Source: Caproiciproducens faecalis
Lineage (GTDB): Bacteria > Bacillota > Clostridia > Oscillospirales > Acutalibacteraceae
Assembly: GCF_019448085.1 (NCBI RefSeq)
Contig: NZ_JAGFNZ010000006.1
Location: 85,894-149,893, forward strand
Direction of reading: 5' to 3'
Length of the DNA: 64,000 nt
The position numbers and the translations under genes are program-made. Positions 16,979 to 25,352 of the stretch are shown piece after piece (the first letter of the stretch is position 1; each line of letters opens with the position of its first letter). The notes under the pieces were generated by a model. It saw only the letters and a program-made list of their open reading frames with translations, was not told the origin of the DNA and did not search any database.

Positions 16979-18730
16979 ATGATTTGTGTGAACCAATACC
17001 GTACACATTTGTGCGGCGAAGTCAGCGAAAAGGACATTGGCAGCGAAGTGCGCGTGGCCGGCTGGGTGGAAAATATCCGCGACCACGGCGGCGTAAAATT
17101 TCTGGATCTGCGCGACCATTACGGCGTGGTGCAGATCGTTGTTTACGACGAAAGCCTGCTGGAAAATGTAACGAAAGAATGCACCATTACCGCCGCCGGT
17201 ACCGTTATACTGCGCGACGAAGACACTGTTAATCCCAAAATTAATACCGGCACGGTGGAGGTAAAGGTCTCCGCCCTCACCGTGCTGGGCAAAACACTGA
17301 ACGGCCTGCCGTTTGAAGTGGACTTGTCGAAGGAAACCAAAGAGGATGTTCGTCTGAAATACCGCTTTCTGGATTTGCGCAACCCGAAGGTACATCAGAA
17401 TATTGTTCTGCGCTCGCAGCTGATCTCGTATCTGCGCAGCAAGATGACGGAAATGGGCTTTCTGGAAATCCAGACGCCGATTCTCTCCGCTTCTTCTCCG
17501 GAAGGCGCGCGTGACTACCTGATTCCCAGCCGCAGGCATTCGGGCAAATTCTATGCTCTGCCGCAGGCGCCGCAGATTTTCAAGCAGCTTCTGATGGTTT
17601 CGGGTTTTGACCGCTATTTCCAGATTGCCCCCTGCTTCCGCGATGAGGACGCAAGGGCCGACCGTTCTCCGGGTGAATTCTACCAGCTCGATTTTGAAAT
17701 GGCTTTTGCCACACAGGAGGATGTTTTCTCCGTGGCGGAGGAAGTTCTGGGCGCAACCTTTGAAAAGTTCTCTGACAAGCGGGTTTCTAAAGCGCCGTTC
17801 GTACGCATTCCCTACGAAGAGTCGATGCTGAAATACGGCACCGATAAGCCCGACCTGCGCAACCCGCTCACTATTATCGATATTACAGATATTTTTGAAA
17901 ATACGGCCTTTACCCCGTTTAAGGGAAAAACCATCCGTGCTATCAACGTGCCGAACTGCGTTTCTCAGCCGAAGAGCTTCTTTGAGAACATGCTGAAATT
18001 CGCCGAAGGAATCGGGATGAAGGGTCTTGGCTATATCAGCGTGACCGCTGAGAATGAGTACAAAGGCCCTATCAACAAATATCTGCCGGACGACAAGCGC
18101 GAGGAGCTGGCCCGCCGCGCGGGGCTTGAGCCCGGCTGCGTCATTTTCTTTATTGCGGACGACCGCACCATGGCTCCGAAGCTTGCGGGACAAATCCGCA
18201 CGGAGCTTGGCGAAAGGCTTGACCTGATCGACAGGGATGCGTTCGAGCTCTGCTTTATTGTGGATTTCCCGATGTACGAGATCGACGAGGACACCGGAAA
18301 TTATATCTTTACCCACAACCCGTTCTCCATGCCGCAGGGCGAAATGGAGGCGCTGATGACCAAAAAACCCGAAGAAGTTCTGGCTTACCAGTACGATATC
18401 GTCTGCAACGGCGTGGAGCTTTCCTCCGGCGCGGTGCGCAACCACGATATTGAAGTGATGGTCAAGGCGTTTGAAATCGCGGGTTACACCGAAGAGGATA
18501 TTCAGACCAAATTCACCTCGCTCTACAACGCGTTCCAGTACGGCGCTCCGCCGCACGCGGGCATGGCCCCGGGCGTGGACCGTATGCTGATGCTTTTAAC
18601 CGGCGAGGACAATATTCGCGAAGTGATCGCGTTCCCAATGAACTCCAACGCGCAGGATGTGCTGATGGGCTCCCCAAGCGAAGTCACCGAGCAGCAGCTG
18701 CGCGAGGTACACATTAAGCTGAGAAAATAA
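16979..18730 (+). CDS. aspS: Aspartate--tRNA ligase (bacterial type)
   Basis: A 583-residue class II synthetase. Residues 1-110 are the OB-fold anticodon domain (VRVAGWVENIRDHGGVKFLDL), the catalytic core follows with motif 2 FRDEDARADRSPGEFYQLD, an inserted GAD-like domain lies around 290-410, and motif 3 GMAPGVDRMLMLL is near the C-terminus. It charges tRNA-Asp. Because gatC, gatA and gatB follow directly, it may be non-discriminating and also form Asp-tRNA-Asn for amidation; that needs anticodon-domain comparison. Start ATG 16979 follows GGGGATTAACGGAAT. Confidence 0.95.
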   Translation: MICVNQYRTHLCGEVSEKDIGSEVRVAGWVENIRDHGGVKFLDLRDHYGVVQIVVYDESLLENVTKECTITAAGTVILRDEDTVNPKINTGTVEVKVSALTVLGKTLNGLPFEVDLSKETKEDVRLKYRFLDLRNPKVHQNIVLRSQLISYLRSKMTEMGFLEIQTPILSASSPEGARDYLIPSRRHSGKFYALPQAPQIFKQLLMVSGFDRYFQIAPCFRDEDARADRSPGEFYQLDFEMAFATQEDVFSVAEEVLGATFEKFSDKRVSKAPFVRIPYEESMLKYGTDKPDLRNPLTIIDITDIFENTAFTPFKGKTIRAINVPNCVSQPKSFFENMLKFAEGIGMKGLGYISVTAENEYKGPINKYLPDDKREELARRAGLEPGCVIFFIADDRTMAPKLAGQIRTELGERLDLIDRDAFELCFIVDFPMYEIDEDTGNYIFTHNPFSMPQGEMEALMTKKPEEVLAYQYDIVCNGVELSSGAVRNHDIEVMVKAFEIAGYTEEDIQTKFTSLYNAFQYGAPPHAGMAPGVDRMLMLLTGEDNIREVIAFPMNSNAQDVLMGSPSEVTEQQLREVHIKLRK

Positions 18731-18757
18731 ACCTGACCGAAAAGGAGGGGTTCCCCT

Positions 18758-19036
18758 GTGATTACCCATGAGGAAATACTGAATATCGCCAACCTGGCGA
18801 AACTTTCCGTCAGTGACGAAGAACTGGACGAACTGACGAAGGATATGAGCGAAATCATCGGCTTTGCTGACACGATCAACGCCGCCAGCGCCGACGCTTC
18901 CGATTTTGACAACATCAATAACCTCTCCAACGTATTCCGTGAGGATACGGTTGTTCCTTCTTATGATCGGGAAGAAATACTGAAAAACGCCGAGAGCCAG
19001 AATGACGGATACTTTCTGGTCCGAAAACGCGTGTAG
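18758..19036 (+). CDS. gatC: Asp-tRNA(Asn)/Glu-tRNA(Gln) amidotransferase subunit C
   Basis: A 92-residue subunit that wraps GatA and stabilises the GatAB interface. The N-terminal ITHEEILNIANLAKLSVSDEEL helix pair and the C-terminal REDTVVPSYDREEILKNA extended segment match GatC. It starts with GTG at 18758, seven to eight bases after AAGGAGGGG. It lies 27 bp after aspS and 9 bp before gatA. Confidence 0.93.
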   Translation: MITHEEILNIANLAKLSVSDEELDELTKDMSEIIGFADTINAASADASDFDNINNLSNVFREDTVVPSYDREEILKNAESQNDGYFLVRKRV

Positions 19037-19045
19037 GAGGTACGG

Positions 19046-20509
19046 ATGGAAAGTCAGATTAAAAAGTTGAGCGGGCTGATGCAGTCCCGGCAGATCAGCT
19101 GTCAGGAGCTTACACAGAACTATCTTGACGCGATGGAACGCGACAATAAAAAGATCAATGCGTATGTCAACCCCACCGCGGAGCTGGCAATGGAAGCGGC
19201 GAAAGCGGTGGATAAAAAAATCGCTTCCGGCGAAGAGCTCTCTCCACTTGCGGGGATTCCGATGACCCTGAAGGACAATATCTCTACCAAAGGAATCGAA
19301 ACCACCTGCTGTTCCAATATACTGAAGGGCTACTACCCGATTTACAACGCGACGGTATGGGAGATTCTGCAGCAGCAGAACGCCGTACTGCTCGGTAAAA
19401 CAAATATGGACGAGTTCGCCATGGGCTCTTCCTGTGAAACCTCGTGCTTCGGCGGCGCGCTGAACCCCCACGACCTTTCCCATGTGGCAGGCGGCAGCTC
19501 CGGCGGTGTTGCATCCGCAGTGGGCGGCAACCTTGCCGTTTACGGGCTCGGTTCCGACACGGGCGGTTCCATCCGCCAGCCAGCGAGCTTCTGCGGACTG
19601 GTCGGCTTAAAGCCTACCTACGGAGCTGTTTCGCGTTACGGGCTGATCGCCTACGCGTCAAGCTTTGACCAGATCGGGCCGATCACCGCAACGGTGGAGG
19701 ATGCCGCGCTGGTATACGACGCAATTTCCCGGTATGACGAAAAAGACTCCACCTGCCGCGGCAATACCGGAAAACCGGCCAGCGAAAGCTTGAACAACAG
19801 TATTAAAGGCAAGAAGATCGGTATAGCGAAGGAATACTTTGACGGCATCCGCGACGACGTAAATGATGCGATTCAGAACGCCATCAAAGTGTATGAATCC
19901 CTTGGCGCGCAGATCGTCTATTTTGACATGCCGTCTCTGAAATACAGCCTGCCTGTCTATTATATCCTGGCCTGCGCGGAGGCTTCCTCCAACCTCGGAC
20001 GGTACGACGGTATCCGTTACGGTTACCGCACCCCGCATTACAGCGATCGCAATGAAATGATCTGTAAAACGCGCAGCGAGGGTTTTGGCAAAGAGGTCAA
20101 GCGCAGAATCCTGCTGGGCACCTATGTGCTGAGCGCGGGCTACTACGACGCGTACTATAAAAAGGCGCAGAATCTGCGCGGTACTCTTGTTAAAGCGTTT
20201 CAGGACGCTTTTCAGAAGTGTGACGTGATTCTTGCTCCCACCGTCCCCATGACGGCTTTCCCGCTGAACTTCACCGCTCAGGACGCGGTGGAAACGTACC
20301 AGACGGACATTTGCACCGTACCGGTGAATATTGCCGGGCTGCCCGCCGTTTCCATTCCCTGCGGCTTTGACGGCACAGGGCTGCCCATCGGCATGCAGCT
20401 GATCGGCAACAGCTTCAGCGAGCCGACCATTCTGAATATGGCGCACCAATACGAGTCGGCTGCGGGCAACTCGGTATTCCCCCGCGCGGACATGGGGGTG
20501 AAGCTATGA
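19046..20509 (+). CDS. gatA: Asp-tRNA(Asn)/Glu-tRNA(Gln) amidotransferase subunit A
   Basis: A 487-residue amidase-signature enzyme that frees ammonia from glutamine or asparagine for the GatB kinase site. The Ser-cisSer-Lys triad is intact: K76 in MTLKDN, S151 in GGSSGG and S175 in GSDTGGSIRQPASFCG. Spacing between these residues matches well-studied GatA proteins. Its last codons overlap the gatB start (ATGA), so the two are coupled. Confidence 0.96.
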   Translation: MESQIKKLSGLMQSRQISCQELTQNYLDAMERDNKKINAYVNPTAELAMEAAKAVDKKIASGEELSPLAGIPMTLKDNISTKGIETTCCSNILKGYYPIYNATVWEILQQQNAVLLGKTNMDEFAMGSSCETSCFGGALNPHDLSHVAGGSSGGVASAVGGNLAVYGLGSDTGGSIRQPASFCGLVGLKPTYGAVSRYGLIAYASSFDQIGPITATVEDAALVYDAISRYDEKDSTCRGNTGKPASESLNNSIKGKKIGIAKEYFDGIRDDVNDAIQNAIKVYESLGAQIVYFDMPSLKYSLPVYYILACAEASSNLGRYDGIRYGYRTPHYSDRNEMICKTRSEGFGKEVKRRILLGTYVLSAGYYDAYYKKAQNLRGTLVKAFQDAFQKCDVILAPTVPMTAFPLNFTAQDAVETYQTDICTVPVNIAGLPAVSIPCGFDGTGLPIGMQLIGNSFSEPTILNMAHQYESAAGNSVFPRADMGVKL

Positions 20510-21924
20510 GCAATTATGAACTGGTCTGCGGGCTGGAAACCCATATTGAACTGTCCACCAAAACAAAAATCTTCTGTTCATGCACCACGGAGTTCGGCGG
20601 TGACCCGAACACGCACTGCTGCCCCGTCTGTATCGGGCTGCCGGGCACTTTGCCCAAGCTGAATAAAAAAGTGGTGGAATACGCCATTATGGCCGGACTG
20701 GCGACAAACTGCGAAATCAGTCCCATTTCCAAAATGGACCGCAAGAACTACGTCTACCCCGACCTGCCGAAAGCATACCAGATTTCCCAGTACGACATGC
20801 CGCTGTGCAAAAACGGGTATGTGGAACTGAGCAACGGCAGAAAAGTCCGAATCCTTCGCATTCATATTGAAGAGGATGCCGGAAAGCTGGTGCATCAGCG
20901 AGGCAGCACTTATGTGGATTACAACCGAGGCGGCGTGCCGCTGATAGAAATTGTTACCGAACCGGATATCCGCAGCATTGACGAGGCAAGGGAATATCTT
21001 GAGAAACTGCAGCTTATTATGCGTTTTATCGGTATCTCCGACTGCAAAATGCAGGAAGGCTCCCTGCGCTGCGACGTGAACATTTCCGTACGGCCGCAGG
21101 GTACCGAAGCATTCGGTACCAGAACCGAAATCAAGAATATGAACTCGTTTACCCATATGGCTAAGGCAATGGAGTACGAAGTAAACCGCCAGATTGACCT
21201 GGTGCAGAGCGGCGAAAAGGTCGTACAGGAAACCCGGCGCTATAACGAAGAAGACGACTGCACGGAGAGCATGCGCGGCAAGGAAGACGCTCACGATTAC
21301 CGCTATTTCCGCGAACCGGATCTTGTGACCATTCAGGTTTCCGACGAGATGGTCGCCCGACTGAGGGAGAAACTCCCGGAACCGCCCCATCAAAAGCAGG
21401 AGCGATATATGGCGGAGTACGGAATTCCTGAAGCCGACGCGCAGCAGCTGATTAAATACCGCAGCATTTCCGAGTATTTTGAAACCGCCATTGACGGCGT
21501 TCAAAATCCAAAGGTCGTCGCGAACTGCATGATCGGGCAGATTTTCAGCCGTCTGGAAGGAGACAGCGCAAAAGAAAGCTTTCAGGTGAACGTAACGCCC
21601 GAAAACTTAAACGCGCTTGTAAAGCTGCTGGACGAAGGAAAAATCAAAATGAACCTTTTAAAGGCAACGCTTGAAAAAATGCTCGACACCGGGAAGGCTC
21701 CAAAGGAACTTATCAGCGAGGCAGACATGGGCGGTGTAGACACCGACGCGCTGAAAGCTGCCTGTGAGCAGGCTATTGCGTCCAATCCCAACGCAGTGTC
21801 CGATTACCTTTCAGGCAAGGAAAAGGCGCTCAAGGCAATTCTGGGCGCTGTTATGAAAGCGACACGCGGCCGCGCAGATGCGGTGGAAGCAGAAAAGCTG
21901 TTAATAACGCTGATACAAAAATAA
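20506..21924 (+). CDS. gatB: Asp-tRNA(Asn)/Glu-tRNA(Gln) amidotransferase subunit B
   Basis: A 472-residue subunit. It phosphorylates and amidates the mischarged aminoacyl-tRNA. The cradle domain has GLETHIELSTKTKIFCSC, with cysteines for the zinc site (C-x-C here, and C-C-P-V-C downstream), and the DYNRGGVPLIEIVTEPD catalytic segment. The C-terminal helical and YqeY-like tail domains (about 295-472) bind tRNA. The start overlaps gatA by four bases. Confidence 0.96.
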   Translation: MSNYELVCGLETHIELSTKTKIFCSCTTEFGGDPNTHCCPVCIGLPGTLPKLNKKVVEYAIMAGLATNCEISPISKMDRKNYVYPDLPKAYQISQYDMPLCKNGYVELSNGRKVRILRIHIEEDAGKLVHQRGSTYVDYNRGGVPLIEIVTEPDIRSIDEAREYLEKLQLIMRFIGISDCKMQEGSLRCDVNISVRPQGTEAFGTRTEIKNMNSFTHMAKAMEYEVNRQIDLVQSGEKVVQETRRYNEEDDCTESMRGKEDAHDYRYFREPDLVTIQVSDEMVARLREKLPEPPHQKQERYMAEYGIPEADAQQLIKYRSISEYFETAIDGVQNPKVVANCMIGQIFSRLEGDSAKESFQVNVTPENLNALVKLLDEGKIKMNLLKATLEKMLDTGKAPKELISEADMGGVDTDALKAACEQAIASNPNAVSDYLSGKEKALKAILGAVMKATRGRADAVEAEKLLITLIQK

Positions 21925-21925
21925 A

Positions 21926-21957
21926 AGTATGGACGCCGGAATTCCGGCGTCCATACT
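21926..21957. terminator. Perfect 32-bp palindrome between converging gatB and nitroreductase genes
   Basis: AGTATGGACGCCGGAA (21926-21941) is followed directly by its exact reverse complement to 21957. Such a cruciform or hairpin lies right after the gatB stop and 17 bp before the stop of the converging gene, so it may end both transcripts. No T-run follows on either strand, so this is not a canonical intrinsic terminator. Confidence 0.55.
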
Positions 21958-21974
21958 GATCTATTGTGATTGGA

Positions 21975-22502
21975 TTATCTGACATAGCTGATATCGTCCG
22001 TTCTGCGCTCTTTTGGCGCCGGAGCGTTTTCGCTGGGGTACCCAACGGATACGCATCCGAACGGGATGTAATGATCCGGCAGCTTCAGTCGCTTCGCAAT
22101 GCGCTCGTCACGCAGACCGTCGTTAACCGAACAGATATAGCAGCTGCCAAGACCATAAGCCTGTGCGGCAAGCATAATATTCAAAATCGCGCAGGCGCAG
22201 TCTTCCCGGTTATATTTCGCTGATTCGGGAGCCGACAGAACGATGACAGTGGGGGCGTTGTAAAATGGCACATGACCCGGCACGAATTTCGCACCGTCTT
22301 CCACAGCAACAGAGACAATATCGGAAATCAGCTGTTTATTCTGTACCACAGTAAAATGCCTTGCCTGCATCCCCATTGCCGAAGGAGCAAATTTTGCGGC
22401 GAGTAAAATATCGGTCAGCTCCTCTTCGGAGATCTGCTCCGGCCGATAAGCGCGGACAGCCCGCCGGTCGAGTAAAGCTTCTATGGTATGGTTGAGTATC
22501 AA
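21975..22502 (-). CDS. Nitroreductase-family flavoprotein
   Basis: A 175-residue FMN-dependent nitroreductase-like oxidoreductase. LLDRRAVRAYRPEQISEEELTDILLAAKFAPSAMG is the classical N-terminus with FMN phosphate-binding arginines, and QAYGLGSCYICS, LPDHYIPFGCVSVGYP are the C-terminal dimer and FMN segments. The start is TTG at 22502: AAGGAGGAA lies six bases upstream, whereas an upstream in-frame ATG at 22550 has no site. Substrate unknown; the family reduces quinones, nitro compounds or flavins. Confidence 0.85.
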   Translation of the reverse strand: MILNHTIEALLDRRAVRAYRPEQISEEELTDILLAAKFAPSAMGMQARHFTVVQNKQLISDIVSVAVEDGAKFVPGHVPFYNAPTVIVLSAPESAKYNREDCACAILNIMLAAQAYGLGSCYICSVNDGLRDERIAKRLKLPDHYIPFGCVSVGYPSENAPAPKERRTDDISYVR

Positions 22503-22653
22503 TGTAAATTCCTCCTTAATCACTCGTACGCCATTTGGCACACAATCCATTTTAATATAAATTGTTTCAATTATATCTCACCTTTGATGATTTATCAATC
22601 AATTTGTGTTAAATACAAATTAAAAAACAAAAGATTTAATTTTTAAAAAAGGA

Positions 22654-22681
22654 TTGACATTTTTCTGGTTTTTGGTATAAT
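22654..22681 (+). promoter_or_regulatory. Promoter of the tRNA-Gln/tRNA-Pro unit
   Basis: TTGACA (22654-22659), 16-bp spacer, TATAAT (22676-22681); the tRNA-Gln gene begins 27 bp later. Confidence 0.82.
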
Positions 22682-22707
22682 TAATCCTGCTGTTCGAAAT
22701 ATTTTGA

Positions 22708-22781
22708 TGCGGAATTGTGTAAAGGTAGCACGACAGACTCTGACTCTGTTTGTGAGGGTTCGAATCCTTCTTCCGCAGCCA
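22708..22781 (+). tRNA. tRNA-Gln (anticodon CTG)
   Basis: Acceptor strands TGCGGAA and TTCCGCA, encoded CCA, T-arm GGGTTCGAATCC, and an anticodon stem ACAGA/TCTGT around loop CTCTGAC give anticodon CTG. It is 27 bp from tRNA-Pro, and the two probably share a transcript. Confidence 0.93.
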
Positions 22782-22808
22782 TGGCCCCATTTTTGGGGCC
22801 GCATTTTT

Positions 22809-22887
<79 letters not shown>

Positions 22888-22893
22888 TTGAAA

Positions 22894-22938
22894 CCCGCAT
22901 GAATACTGGATTTTCCAGTTATTCAGGCGGGATTTTTT
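22894..22938 (+). terminator. tRNA terminator supplied by the prophage
   Basis: CCCGC (22894-22898) pairs with GCGGG (22927-22931), TGAATA with TATTCA and CTGG with CCAG, followed by ATTTTTTA. It lies just inside the phage beyond attL, so it ends the tRNA transcript in the lysogen; the host's own terminator was displaced to 63783. Confidence 0.8.
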
Positions 22939-22989
22939 ATTTCTTATTTGCGCATTAAAAACACGAAAAAACATGAAAAAACATTAACA

Positions 22990-23007
22990 ATGTGGCGCTC
23001 ATGTGGC
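22990..23007 (+). repeat. Paired ATGTGGC repeats, probable left integrase arm sites
   Basis: ATGTGGC occurs at 22990-22996 and 23001-23007, an 11-bp period, over the integrase stop codon. The same pair with the same period and orientation occurs near the right end (63657-63674). Confidence 0.6.
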
Positions 23008-24252
23008 GGTAAAACTCACGGTATCTACGGCACCATCTTTTTTAGCGCTTTTTCCAGAAATATATTCACTCAATTTATCCATGCTGTTACGCTTATAGAT
23101 CTTATCTAGGTGCGTGTATATCTCTAATGTGGTTTTGATGTCCGCGTGTCCAAGTTGATCCCGCGCAGTAAGAACATCAACGCCGGCAAGATACAAAAGC
23201 GTTGCAAAGGTGTGCCGCAGCCAATGGGCGGTGATTGGCGGTATCATCGGTGGTACTCCGTGGGGATTGTGGACAGATTCAGGCTTTTCAAAATCAATCT
23301 CCGGGTGCACTTTTTTATATGCTGTAAAGTCCCCATATTTAAGATTCAGGACGTTCCAGTATGCATCCCATAAACGTTTCCAGCCACTTTCGGTGAGCAT
23401 CTTCCCCTTTACCGATCGCATTACGAGCGTATCCTCCGTTTCCGCAGTGATATGATCCTTCTTCCGTTCAAATGTTAGGAAATCAACAAGCTGCTGCGGA
23501 ATATCAATTGTACGGATGCTGGATTCTGTTTTAGCCTCGCCGTCTTTTAGGACACTTTTTCCGTCGATGATCTCGACCGATTTGTTGATGTCAATTGTTT
23601 TTGCCTTGAGATCAATATCCGACCAAAGCAGCGGGATTAGCTCCCCACGACGAAGGCCGGCATACATCATTATCATAGCGCCACGCTGTGCCCTGTGAGG
23701 TGTGTTGATAATCCACTGCTGTTCTTCATCAGTCAATGCCCTTCGTTCGCTCTGCGGGGCCTTTTTGGGTATCTTAACAGCCTCTGCCGGGTTATATTCG
23801 ATCACTCGGGATTCGATGGCTATCTGGAAGATCTGCTTCGCGGAACTTTTTACATCAATCAAAGTTTTTTTCGCGGTCGGTTTTCCGGTTCGTGGGTTCC
23901 TCTCGGACAGGACATTGATAATGTCCTGTATATCTCCGGTCTGCACTTTTATGATCGGCATAAACCATAGGTTCTCCATCTTATCCACGGCGTAGGAGTA
24001 GACGTTATACCGACCATTGGATACATCGCCCTTTTTCATCGCAAGCCAACGATCCGCCCATTTTTTGAAAGTGTCCCGGTCAGCGGTAACGTCAACGCCT
24101 TTTTTCCGTGCGATCTTAATTTGGAGCGCTTTCTCTGCAGCTTCATCGTCCGTTTTTCCATACGCATTTTTATAAATGGGCTTACCGTTATCCTTGCCGA
24201 GATAAACCCGCTTTCTGACCGGCTTTGTTGGTGTTTTTTCCTTTTTAGGCAT
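22999..24252 (-). CDS. int: Phage tyrosine-type site-specific integrase
   Basis: A 417-residue tyrosine recombinase. Residues 1-60 are a basic arm-binding domain (RKRVYLGKDNGKPIYKNAYGKTDDEA), 60-160 the SAM-like core-binding domain, 170-400 the catalytic domain with R201, H343, R346, H369 and nucleophile Y379. It lies beside attL and is transcribed toward it, the usual place for a tRNA-integrating phage. GGAGGG lies eight bases before the ATG but is buried in a hairpin (24259-24284). It carries out insertion into and, with an excisionase, exit from tRNA-Pro. Confidence 0.95.
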   Translation of the reverse strand: MPKKEKTPTKPVRKRVYLGKDNGKPIYKNAYGKTDDEAAEKALQIKIARKKGVDVTADRDTFKKWADRWLAMKKGDVSNGRYNVYSYAVDKMENLWFMPIIKVQTGDIQDIINVLSERNPRTGKPTAKKTLIDVKSSAKQIFQIAIESRVIEYNPAEAVKIPKKAPQSERRALTDEEQQWIINTPHRAQRGAMIMMYAGLRRGELIPLLWSDIDLKAKTIDINKSVEIIDGKSVLKDGEAKTESSIRTIDIPQQLVDFLTFERKKDHITAETEDTLVMRSVKGKMLTESGWKRLWDAYWNVLNLKYGDFTAYKKVHPEIDFEKPESVHNPHGVPPMIPPITAHWLRHTFATLLYLAGVDVLTARDQLGHADIKTTLEIYTHLDKIYKRNSMDKLSEYISGKSAKKDGAVDTVSFTAT

Positions 24253-24258
24253 AATTAT

Positions 24259-24284
24259 AGCCCTCCTATTGATTTTGGAGGGCT
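24259..24284 (-). promoter_or_regulatory. Hairpin that hides the integrase ribosome-binding site
   Basis: On the int mRNA, AGCCCTCC (24284-24277) pairs perfectly with GGAGGGCT (24266-24259), whose GGAGGG is the ribosome site eight bases before the ATG. The 10-nt loop is A-rich. This should lower int translation unless opened. Confidence 0.7.
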
Positions 24285-24297
24285 GAACTGGTACAAT
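24269..24297 (+). promoter_or_regulatory. Rightward promoter for a short transcript divergent from int
   Basis: TTGATT (24269-24274), a 17-bp spacer and TACAAT (24292-24297). It overlaps the int leader on the other strand and leads into a short untranslated region with a strong terminator. Confidence 0.5.
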
Positions 24298-24303
24298 ATT
24301 GTT

Positions 24304-24383
24304 GCGTGTAATATACCGTACTGTCAGCCCTCGGTTGATGGTGACCGCTCTTCCCTATCGCAAGTAGGAGAGGGCGGTTTTTT
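24304..24383 (+). ncRNA. Candidate 80-nt small RNA between int and the zinc-ribbon gene
   Basis: A rightward promoter (24269-24297) and a rightward terminator (24344-24383) enclose about 80 nt without a coding frame above eight codons. TCAGCCCTC (24324-24332) is complementary to GAGGGCTGA (24279-24287), so the RNA could base-pair with the int leader region. Start is estimated from the -10 position. No family is recognised. An eight-codon ATG frame inside could be a leader peptide instead. Confidence 0.45.
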
Positions 24384-24385
24384 TA
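24344..24385 (+). terminator. Rightward intrinsic terminator between int and zinc-ribbon genes
   Basis: ACCGCTCT with inner CCTA (24344-24357) pairs with TAGG and AGGGCGGT (24365-24378), followed by T7. Both neighbouring genes run leftward, so the terminator must serve a rightward RNA. Confidence 0.8.
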
Positions 24386-24387
24386 TT

Positions 24388-25257
24388 TTAAACTTTCCAC
24401 TGGTGCCCGCAGTTAAGGCAGGTGACTATCACTTTCTTTGCGCCTATGTTTCCTGCAACGGCACCAATAATTCCTGCGCCCGGTATCTGAGTTGTAATGT
24501 TCGCCCCGACAATAGCCTTTCCTACACCAAAGCCTTTTTTATCTGCACTAATCGATGTAGAACCACATTTTGGGCAACAAGCAATACCGTTGGATTTGTT
24601 TTCTTTGATGCGTTCTTTCTTTGATAGCGGCTTTGGCTGGGCTATCTTTGCCGCTTCTTTCTGACGGTTTATTTCACGCCCCTCTTCGATTGTACGCTGC
24701 CAAAATCCTTTTTTGCCGTCGTGCTTTGCGGCCTCTCGAAGTGTTTGTTTCTGATGCGAATCTTCCGAATCAATAACCCGCAGCCCCTCCCCTTTTTCGC
24801 CGCATTTAGGGCATCGTTGTGCCTGCTCAAGGAGAATCTCACCACAGTTTAAGCATATTTTTACAGGGTGGCTCAAGCCCAAATGGGGGCTGGCGAGCTC
24901 GGACAGGTTCTTGTCCATATTGTGTTCACCTTTGGGCATTAAATCTTCAACCGATTTTAATTCAACCTCGTTTAGAAGCCGCGAGTATAAAAGTTTAAAT
25001 TGATCGTTACAAGTCGAGTTAAAGGTAATGCTATTTTTATCCGATGCAGATTTCCCATGGTCAACCCCATACCCCGCTCCGTCTGATGTGCAAACAGTAA
25101 AATATCCATATTTAAAGGTTGTACCTTCCACAAAAATGAAATTGGTCACCAGGGAAAAGGGAATTTCCAGCAAAACTTTTCCACTATTCTTTGAAAACGA
25201 TATTAAACTTTCTGTCACGGTTATGGTCTTAAAAAGACCTCTAATTGATGTTTCCAT
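24388..25257 (-). CDS. Zinc-ribbon protein with N-terminal PH-like domain, phage lysogeny region
   Basis: A 289-residue cytosolic protein. Residues 1-110 look like a bacterial PH-type beta domain (ISFSKNSGKVLLEIPFSLVTNFIFVEG...). A first zinc ribbon C-x2-C-x11-C-x2-C lies near residues 130-150, a charged helical linker follows, and a split second ribbon (CCPKCG... and CLNCGHQW) flanks a glycine-rich hydrophobic hairpin GAGIIGAVAGNIGAKK. ATG 25257 has AGGAGGG upstream. Such proteins are common beside Firmicutes phage and ICE integrases; the role is unknown, with superinfection exclusion a guess. Confidence 0.65.
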   Translation of the reverse strand: METSIRGLFKTITVTESLISFSKNSGKVLLEIPFSLVTNFIFVEGTTFKYGYFTVCTSDGAGYGVDHGKSASDKNSITFNSTCNDQFKLLYSRLLNEVELKSVEDLMPKGEHNMDKNLSELASPHLGLSHPVKICLNCGEILLEQAQRCPKCGEKGEGLRVIDSEDSHQKQTLREAAKHDGKKGFWQRTIEEGREINRQKEAAKIAQPKPLSKKERIKENKSNGIACCPKCGSTSISADKKGFGVGKAIVGANITTQIPGAGIIGAVAGNIGAKKVIVTCLNCGHQWKV

Positions 25258-25314
25258 GGAACTCCCTCCTAATTGGAATATTGTCATAGGATCCTAGCTG
25301 GAATTTTCAGTTTT

Positions 25315-25352
25315 ATCCCGTTCACTTTTACGGTAGTGGGCGGGATTTTTAT
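25315..25352 (+). terminator. Rightward hairpin terminator between two leftward lysogeny genes
   Basis: ATCCCG (25315-25320) pairs with CGGGAT (25341-25346) and CAC with GTG, followed by TTTTATTT. As at 24344, it points against the direction of the flanking genes. Confidence 0.6.

Noticed and set aside
16829..18556. 575-codon minus-strand frame over aspS
   Set aside because: Antisense shadow of AspRS, with the same compositional bias.
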